From: Pseudomonadota bacterium
GTDB lineage: Bacteria; Pseudomonadota; Gammaproteobacteria; Steroidobacterales; Steroidobacteraceae
Direction: 5' to 3'
DNA length: 11,292 bases
NCBI GenBank assembly: GCA_021850555.1
Contig: JAJZLX010000694.1
Location: forward strand, 1-11,292
In this document: positions 6,790 through 11,292 of the stretch, in pieces
How the letters are laid out: each line of letters begins with the position of its first letter
How positions within the stretch are numbered: position 1 is the first letter of the stretch
Notes under the pieces: generated by a model
Told to the model about the DNA's origin: nothing
Seen by the model: the letters and a program-made list of their open reading frames with translations, nothing else
Databases searched by the model: none
Position numbers and translations under genes: made by a program

Positions 6790-6828
6790 ATCCTACTGTC
6801 CAGTAGCATACTTTCCCGTCAGTAGGAT
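6790..6828. promoter_or_regulatory. Operator-like repeat cluster upstream of the acyl-CoA dehydrogenase
   Basis: Three copies of one hexamer: CTACTG (6793-6798), its inverted copy CAGTAG (6801-6806), and CAGTAG again (6820-6825). The first two form the dyad CTACTG-TC-CAGTAG; the outer pair forms a longer perfect dyad ATCCTACTG (6790-6798) with CAGTAGGAT (6820-6828); the second and third are direct repeats 19 bp apart. Such dyads at promoters of acyl-CoA metabolism genes are typical of TetR/FadR-like repressors. It covers roughly -29 to -67 relative to the predicted dehydrogenase start. The regulator is not in this window. Confidence 0.5.
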
Positions 6829-7049
6829 CGCGCCGGCCCGTCCGCAGGGGGGCGCATTCCGCCGATTCTCCGGTGAGACAGATATGTCAAACCTTCAGCT
6901 CGGCCGCGTGCGTCGCCGCGCAAGCCCTTGAGCAGCGGGGCCGTTATGACAAAGCCCGAGCGAGCGCTTCGCCAAACCGAAAGGCGCGGGAGGAACGCGA
7001 GCGAATTCACAGCGCCGCTTGGGGTATGCTGTCACCCTTCGAAGACGAG
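6829..7049. other. Intergenic region between the dehydrogenase and EAL genes
   Basis: Together with 6734-6828 this makes a 316-bp divergent gap. A frame continuous with the EAL gene is open from ATG 6873, but its first 50 codons show no domain, no family resemblance and no ribosome binding site. A GGAGG at 6990-6994 has no usual start codon at suitable distance. TATGCT (7025-7030) is a weak -10 for the EAL gene. I see no RNA gene or other repeat here. Confidence 0.4.
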
Positions 7050-8495
7050 ATGAGCATGCACTCGGCAATCGGCAAGATTTCCCACCCCCCTGGCGCCCAT
7101 GGGATCGGGCACGTACCGGGCAGTGGCGGGCTGCTCACGGTGGAGGGGATCGGCTGGGAGCTGCGCGCGGCCCTGCCACCGCTCAGGCTCCATTCCGTAT
7201 CGATCTACGATGTCCAGGGCAACGTCCTGTGGCTCAGTGAAGGGGCGCTCGGGCCGGACGAGCATGCGCTCGTGCTCGAGGCCCTCGAGAGCCTCGCCGG
7301 CGAGGCTCAGGGAGCCGGCGGCGGGCAAAAGCTGGAGGACGGACGAACCGCGGCATTTCTGCCCGTGCGGGCCCCCCAGGGGTTTCTGGTCGGGCTGGTG
7401 ATGGTCCTCGCGGAGTTCAAATTGGCCGGCGAGGGCTTGCTCAATCGCATCTCGACGGCTCCCGTCCGCGCCGCGGCGCAAAAGCTGGCCCCGCTCCTGC
7501 GCCCTGCCGGATCGCACGCCGACCAGGATCCCACCCACGTGATGCTGTCCCTGGCTGACGAGGAGCCGTCGGCGGCCCCCGCGGACCCGAGCAACGGCAA
7601 TCCGCCGCAGGGGGCCGGCCCAGTGCTCGCGCCCACAGCGGTGGACGAGATCCTGGGGCGTGGCGAGATTACGCTCGAGCTCGAGTCACCGGACGCTTCC
7701 GCCGCGCAACCGCCGACGCTCTCCCCGCCTGCCGATTCCCGGTCCGTCGATCGCGCCACCGCTGCCGCCGCCATTGAGCCTGCGCCGCCCCCCCCGGCTA
7801 CCGCCTCCGAAGCGGCTCCGGTGATCCTGGAGGTGCTGCCCTTCGTCAAGCTGCGTGCCGGCGGCCGCACGCGCCGCTTCGAGGTGTTGCCTCGGGGGAC
7901 GGCCCGCCAGAACCGCGATCCCGCGTCCCTCGATGCGCTGGCTGTCGACCGGCTGCTCTCATGGCTCACCGCGCATCGTGACGTCTGGACGCAGGAGCCC
8001 ACCGGCTTCACGCTCAACCTGTCCATCGCCACGTTGGAGGACGAGCGCTTCCTGCGCCACCTCGCCGCGCGGCTCGCAAGGAGCGGCATCTCCGCCGACA
8101 CCCTGGGGTTCGAGATCGCAGAGCCGCTGTGCACGCAGCGCCGCGCACAGGTGGAGCGATTCATCGGCGGCTGCGAGCGGCTCGGCTGCTTCGTCGTCAT
8201 CGACGGCTTTTCTTTCGAATCGACGGTGGTGCCGCTGCTGCGGTCCAAAGCGGTGCGCCTGGTGAAGATCGATTCACGCCTCACCGCCTCGGTGCTGAAG
8301 GACAAGCTGTCCCAGGCGCTGGTCGTCGCGATCGTGCAGGCGGTGAAGGTGCTCGGCATCCATTGCGCGGCACAGCAGGTCGACACGCAACTGGCGGTGC
8401 GTTGGCTGACCGCGATCGGCTGCGACTTCGCTCAGGGTCAGATCCTCGCCCGTCCGCTGCCGATCGAGCGACTGCAGCAGCCCGGGATCGACTGA
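7050..8495 (+). CDS. Degenerate EAL-domain protein with novel N-terminal domain
   Basis: 481 residues from the chosen ATG. Residues about 24-151 form a small alpha/beta domain (SVSIYDVQGNVLWLSEGAL, then AAFLPVRAPQGFLVGLVMVL) resembling a GAF- or roadblock-like sensor but not assigned. Residues 156-259 are a Pro/Ala/Glu-rich linker. Residues about 262-475 are an EAL domain, the c-di-GMP phosphodiesterase fold. Of the eight catalytic positions known from RocR, six remain: Glu278 (EVL replacing EAL), Asn323, Glu355 (FEIAE), Asp385, Lys406 (VKID) and Gln462 (FAQGQ). Two are lost: the second Asp of DDFG is Gly386, and the Glu of AEGVE is Gln442. Hydrolysis is therefore unlikely; binding c-di-GMP or a partner is more plausible. 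There is no GGDEF domain. A LytTR response regulator follows 87 bp later. Start uncertain: ATGs at 7026, 7050 and 7056 are alternatives, none with a strong ribosome binding site. Confidence 0.85.
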   Translation: MSMHSAIGKISHPPGAHGIGHVPGSGGLLTVEGIGWELRAALPPLRLHSVSIYDVQGNVLWLSEGALGPDEHALVLEALESLAGEAQGAGGGQKLEDGRTAAFLPVRAPQGFLVGLVMVLAEFKLAGEGLLNRISTAPVRAAAQKLAPLLRPAGSHADQDPTHVMLSLADEEPSAAPADPSNGNPPQGAGPVLAPTAVDEILGRGEITLELESPDASAAQPPTLSPPADSRSVDRATAAAAIEPAPPPPATASEAAPVILEVLPFVKLRAGGRTRRFEVLPRGTARQNRDPASLDALAVDRLLSWLTAHRDVWTQEPTGFTLNLSIATLEDERFLRHLAARLARSGISADTLGFEIAEPLCTQRRAQVERFIGGCERLGCFVVIDGFSFESTVVPLLRSKAVRLVKIDSRLTASVLKDKLSQALVVAIVQAVKVLGIHCAAQQVDTQLAVRWLTAIGCDFAQGQILARPLPIERLQQPGID

Positions 8496-8526
8496 CGCGG
8501 CCGAGTCCGCGGTCACGACGACTCGA

Positions 8527-8544
8527 ATTCAGGTAACATTCAGG
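8527..8544 (+). repeat. Direct repeat ATTCAGG x2, 11-bp period, before the LytTR gene
   Basis: ATTCAGG at 8527-8533 and again at 8538-8544, separated by TAAC, so the copies recur at 11 bp, one helical turn. LytTR-family regulators bind short tandem direct repeats on one DNA face, and this sits 39 bp before the regulator's ATG, making it a candidate autoregulatory site. TAACAT (8534-8539) inside it could be a -10. Confidence 0.4.
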
Positions 8545-8546
8545 CT

Positions 8547-8571
8547 CCACGGGCAGCCCCACGGCCCGTGG
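8547..8571 (+). repeat. Perfect 8-bp inverted repeat in the LytTR gene leader
   Basis: CCACGGGC (8547-8554) and GCCCGTGG (8564-8571) pair perfectly around a nine-base loop. The right arm contains the in-frame GTG at 8568, and the hairpin ends 11 bp before the ATG at 8583. There is no T-run after it, so it is not a standard terminator; it may stabilise the upstream mRNA end or affect access to the ribosome binding site. Confidence 0.45.
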
Positions 8572-8582
8572 TCCATGGAAAC

Positions 8583-9422
8583 ATGAAGATCAAGACCGTC
8601 ATCGTCGACGACGAGGCGTTCTCGAGGCGCGGCATCGAGCTGCGGTTGCGCGGAACGCCGGATTTCGAGGTGGTCGCTGAATGCGGCAACGGCCGGGACG
8701 CGGTGCGCATCATCGGCCAGGAGCGCCCGGATCTGGTGTTTCTCGACATCCAGATGCCGGCGCTCTCCGGTTTCGAAGTGCTGGCGCACATCCCGCAGGA
8801 CGACATGCCCCTGGTGGTCTTCGTGACCGCCTATGATCAATACGCGGTGCGGGCGTTCGAGGCGCGGGCCGTCGACTACCTGTTGAAGCCCATCGACGAG
8901 CGGCGCTTCGAGATGACCCTGGAGCGGGTGCGCCAGAGCATCCAGGCGCGCAACGCGGTGGATCAGCGCGACAAGCTGCTTGCGGTGGTGGCGGAGATCA
9001 CCGGCTCGGGAGAGATCGAGATCGAGACGCTGCTCGCCCAGGGCGATGCGGCGCTCGATGCGCGCTATCCGCAGATCCTGCCCATCCGCCAGGGCAGGCA
9101 CACGGCGCGCGTGCCGGTTTCCTCGATCCAGTGGATCGACGCGGCGGGCGATTACATGTGCGTTCACGCCGAGGGCGAGACACACATCCTGCGCGGCACC
9201 ATGAAGGAGCTGGAGGAGATCCTCGACTCCAGGCAGTTCCAGCGCGTGCACCGCTCGACCATCGTGAACCTGCGCTACGTCAAGAGCCTGCGCAAGCACA
9301 TGAACGGGGAGTACTTTCTCACCCTGGACGGCGGCCAGGAGCTGAAACTCTCACGCACCTACCGCGACAAGATCGAGTACTTCCTCGGCGATGCCGCACT
9401 GCGGCGCAATGCCGCGGGGTGA
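8583..9422 (+). CDS. LytTR-type response regulator (AlgR/LytR family)
   Basis: 279 residues. The receiver domain (1-118) has the acidic pair Asp9-Asp10, phosphoacceptor Asp55 in LVFLDIQMP, Thr82 in FVTAYDQYA and Lys102 in LLKPID, so it is a complete phosphorylation site. Residues about 119-163 are a helical linker. Residues about 165-266 are a LytTR DNA-binding domain, with IQWIDAAGDYMCVH, FQRVHRSTIVNL and LKLSRTYRDKI. Family members act as transcription factors phosphorylated by LytS/AlgZ-type kinases; no kinase is in this window, so the partner is elsewhere. Start ATG 8583 gives the usual MKIKTVIVDDE opening; GTG 8568 in frame would add five residues but falls inside a hairpin. It follows the degenerate EAL gene in the same direction and may function with it. 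Confidence 0.93.
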   Translation: MKIKTVIVDDEAFSRRGIELRLRGTPDFEVVAECGNGRDAVRIIGQERPDLVFLDIQMPALSGFEVLAHIPQDDMPLVVFVTAYDQYAVRAFEARAVDYLLKPIDERRFEMTLERVRQSIQARNAVDQRDKLLAVVAEITGSGEIEIETLLAQGDAALDARYPQILPIRQGRHTARVPVSSIQWIDAAGDYMCVHAEGETHILRGTMKELEEILDSRQFQRVHRSTIVNLRYVKSLRKHMNGEYFLTLDGGQELKLSRTYRDKIEYFLGDAALRRNAAG

Positions 9423-9513
9423 GCGCACAGGCTAAACTGGCGCGCTCGCGGACCTCGTGCCGGATCTGCCCGGCGCACCCGCCGAACGACGCCAACCGAG
9501 GGGGCATTGCATC

Positions 9514-11181
9514 GTGGACCGAATCTGGCTGAAGTCCTACCCGCCGGGCGTGCCGGCAGAGATCGAGCCCGCGCGGTTGACATCGCTCGTGCAGTTGCTG
9601 GAGCACGCTTGCACGGCTCACCGGGACCGGCCGGCGTACGAGCAGCTCGGCAAGGTGCTGTCTTTCGCGCAACTGGAAGAGCAGTCGCGCGCGTTCGCGG
9701 CCTGGCTGCAGTCGGCGGGGCTCGCCAAAGGCGAGCGCATCGCCATCATGCTTCCCAACACGCTGCAGTATCCCATCGCCCTGTTCGGCGCGCTTCGCGC
9801 CGGACTCACCGTCGTCAATACCAACCCGCTGTATACCGCCCGTGAGCTCGAGCACCAGCTGACCGACTCCGGCGCGAGCGCAATCGTGGTGCTGGAGAAT
9901 TTCGCGCATGTGGTGGCGGAGGTTGTGCCGCACTGCAGGCTCAAGCGCATCCTGGTGACCGCCGTCGGGGATTTTCTCTCCTTCCCCAAGTCCCACATCG
10001 TCAATTACATCGTCCGCCACCGGCGCAAACAGGTGCCCGAGTGGCGCATCCCGGGGGCCCTGTCGTTCCGTGACGCGGTGCGCTCCGGGCGCAGCATGGC
10101 GCTGCGGCCCATCGAAGTGGGTCCCGAGGATCTCGCCTTCCTGCAGTACACCGGCGGCACGACCGGCGTCGCCAAGGGGGCGATGCTCAGCCACGGCAAC
10201 CTCTGCGCCAACATCCTGCAGGCGCAGGCTTGGCTCGGCAGCCGCTTCGAGGAGGAGCGCGGCGTACTGATCACCGCCATTCCGCTTTACCATGTGTTCG
10301 CGCTCACGGTGAACTGCCTCCTGTTCACCTACATCGGCTGGAAGAACGTGCTCATCATCAACGCCCGGGATTTCCCGGCGCTGGTGGCGGAGATGAAGGC
10401 CCAGCCCTTCGCATTCTTCAGCGGGGTGAACACCCTGTTCAACGCGTTGCTCAACACGCCGGGTTTCGACAAGGTGGATTTCAGCCGCCTCAAGATCACC
10501 CTGGGCGGCGGCATGGCCGTGCAGGCCTCGGTGGCGAAGCGCTGGAAGGATGTCACCGGCAACATCCTCACCCAGGCGTGGGGCCTGACCGAGACCTCGC
10601 CGGGGGTGACGATCAACCCCATTACCGATGAGTTCAACGGCTCGGTCGGCCTTCCGATCCCTTCCACCGACATCGCCGTCAAGGACGATGCCGGCAACGA
10701 TCTGCCCGCCGGCCAGAGCGGCGAGATCTGCGTGCGCGGGCCACAGGTGATGCGCGGCTATTGGCACCGTCCCGAGGAGACCGCCAAGGTGATGGTGGCC
10801 GACGGATGGCTGCGCACCGGCGATGTCGGGTACGTGGACGAGCGCGGCTATGTCTACCTGCAGGACCGAAAGAAGGATCTGATTCTGGTCTCGGGTTTCA
10901 ATGTATATCCGAACGAGGTGGAGGATGTCGTGGTGACCCACCCGGGTGTCCTCGAGGCCGCCGCCGTGGCGCAGCCGGATCCGCACTCCGGCGAAGTCGT
11001 CGCGCTGTACGTGGTGCTCAAAGACCCCAACGTCACCGAGCAGGACATCATCGCGCACTGCCGCAAGTCCCTTGCCGGCTACAAGGTGCCGAGGCACGTC
11101 TATTTCAGGCGCGAGCTGCCCAAGAGCAACGTCGGCAAGGTATTGCGCAAGGAATTGCGGGCGGACCCGACTAGCCAATAA
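9514..11181 (+). CDS. fadD: Long-chain fatty acid--CoA ligase FadD
   Basis: Activates long-chain fatty acids to acyl-CoA using ATP (via acyl-AMP) at the inner face of the cytoplasmic membrane, feeding beta-oxidation and phospholipid synthesis. 555 residues, close to the roughly 560 of E. coli FadD, with strong similarity throughout. Motifs: ATP/AMP signature YTGGTTGVAKGAML (212-225), ITAIPLYHVFALTVNCLLF (253-271), GGGM with GLTETSPGV (331-334, 357-365), FadD/fatty-acid signature GWLRTGDVGYVDERGY through DRKKDLILVSGFNVYPNEVED (431-471), and the catalytic Lys542 in KSNVGKVLRKEL. Start: GTG 9514, with GAGGGGG about nine bases upstream and the family opening (M)DRIWLKSYPPGVPAEI; an earlier in-frame GTG at 9457 adds 19 residues that do not match the family and is rejected. 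It is 91 bp after the response regulator; a shared transcript is possible. Confidence 0.96.
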   Translation: MDRIWLKSYPPGVPAEIEPARLTSLVQLLEHACTAHRDRPAYEQLGKVLSFAQLEEQSRAFAAWLQSAGLAKGERIAIMLPNTLQYPIALFGALRAGLTVVNTNPLYTARELEHQLTDSGASAIVVLENFAHVVAEVVPHCRLKRILVTAVGDFLSFPKSHIVNYIVRHRRKQVPEWRIPGALSFRDAVRSGRSMALRPIEVGPEDLAFLQYTGGTTGVAKGAMLSHGNLCANILQAQAWLGSRFEEERGVLITAIPLYHVFALTVNCLLFTYIGWKNVLIINARDFPALVAEMKAQPFAFFSGVNTLFNALLNTPGFDKVDFSRLKITLGGGMAVQASVAKRWKDVTGNILTQAWGLTETSPGVTINPITDEFNGSVGLPIPSTDIAVKDDAGNDLPAGQSGEICVRGPQVMRGYWHRPEETAKVMVADGWLRTGDVGYVDERGYVYLQDRKKDLILVSGFNVYPNEVEDVVVTHPGVLEAAAVAQPDPHSGEVVALYVVLKDPNVTEQDIIAHCRKSLAGYKVPRHVYFRRELPKSNVGKVLRKELRADPTSQ

Positions 11182-11189
11182 GAAGCAAA

Positions 11190-11220
11190 ACGCCGGCATC
11201 TCCGATGGAGGTGCCGGCGT
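11190..11220 (-). terminator. Strong intrinsic terminator pointing left (for a minus-strand gene)
   Basis: A 14-bp stem (11190-11203 with 11207-11220, one G-U wobble) around a three-base loop. On the minus strand the stem runs straight into TTTTGCTTCTT, the U-rich tail of a factor-independent terminator; on the plus strand no T-run follows. It lies 9 bp after the fadD stop, so it probably ends a leftward transcript from beyond the window, and its hairpin may also protect the fadD 3' end. Confidence 0.75.
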
Positions 11221-11233
11221 CCGCTCGGGCGAG

Positions 11234-11292
11234 GATCAGCCGCTGCCGCGGATGCCGGAGGGAGGTGTCACCATCAACCGGTACCGCGGATG
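11234..11292. repeat. Imperfect 21-bp direct repeat, period 38, at the window edge
   Basis: 11234-11254 and 11272-11292 match at 17 of 21 positions; both end in CCGCGGATG. Read on the minus strand each copy encodes Ile-Arg-Gly-(Thr/Ser)-Gly-stop, but in different frames because the period of 38 is not a multiple of three. It may be a small tandem duplication at the end of a minus-strand gene. The second copy touches the edge, so its full extent is unknown. Confidence 0.45.
11236..11292 (-). CDS. Possible C-terminal end of a minus-strand gene entering from the right
   Basis: A minus-strand frame is open from the window edge to TGA at 11236-11238, ending ...MVTPPSGIRGSG. A leftward intrinsic terminator starts 16 bp beyond, which is the expected place for the end of a gene. 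An alternative frame stops earlier, at TGA 11274-11276 (ending IRGTG), and fits the terminator almost as well. With only about 18 codons visible no family can be named, and it may not be coding. Confidence 0.3.
   Translation of the reverse strand, partial: HPRYRLMVTPPSGIRGSG

Noticed and set aside
6819..7010. Small minus-strand frame of 63 codons in the divergent gap
   Set aside because: No ribosome binding site, no recognisable features, and it overlaps the operator-like repeats.
6873..7049. N-terminal extension of the EAL protein from ATG 6873
   Set aside because: The 59 extra residues are Ala/Arg-rich without similarity to a signal peptide or domain, and no ribosome binding site precedes it; a start at 7026-7056 is more plausible.
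9319..11199. Minus-strand frame of 626 codons opposite fadD
   Set aside because: Shadow of fadD; it also runs into the terminator stem and has no domain.
11254..11292. Possible plus-strand gene start (ATG 11254, or GTG 11265 after GGAGG)
   Set aside because: Only about a dozen codons are visible, the GGAGG is too close to the GTG, and the terminator orientation favours a minus-strand gene here.

Overview
GC-rich window from a bacterial chromosome, most likely a gammaproteobacterium. Pointers are an FadD closely resembling the enterobacterial type, OxyR with both redox cysteines, YajQ, and a classical tryptophan attenuator in front of trpE. No mobile element, phage gene, tRNA, rRNA or CRISPR array is visible. 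Most of the window is ordinary housekeeping and lipid-metabolism sequence; the interest lies in regulatory DNA and one signalling pair.

Layout. (1) 1-1300, minus strand: trpE, cut off at its 3' end by the window edge. Its leader (1301-1477) encodes a 28-residue trpL peptide with three tandem Trp codons and a fourth downstream, followed by mutually exclusive antiterminator and terminator hairpins. (2) 1547-2620, plus strand: yajQ and an ICMT-like membrane methyltransferase in a tight pair, divergent from trpLE. (3) 2726-3622: oxyR. (4) 3651-4952: an LCAT-like alpha/beta hydrolase with a possibly leaderless GTG start. (5) 4955-6733, minus strand: a long acyl-CoA dehydrogenase (DmdC/FadE-like), convergent with the hydrolase across 2 bp; one perfect hairpin contains both stop codons. 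A dyad/direct-repeat operator candidate lies in front of the dehydrogenase. (6) 7050-9422, plus strand: a protein with a degenerate EAL domain, then a LytTR-type response regulator with a short direct repeat and a perfect hairpin before it. (7) 9514-11181: fadD, followed by a strong terminator-like hairpin whose U-tract points leftward, suggesting a minus-strand gene entering from the right edge.

How they fit together. FadD activates fatty acids to acyl-CoA, the dehydrogenase begins their beta-oxidation (or acts on a related acyl-CoA), and the LCAT-like hydrolase could release acyl groups from lipids or esters; they are not one operon. YajQ (a c-di-GMP-binding family) and the EAL-like protein may both relate to c-di-GMP signalling, but the EAL domain lacks two catalytic residues and is more likely a sensor or scaffold. 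Its pairing with the LytTR regulator is the best candidate for an undescribed signalling module.
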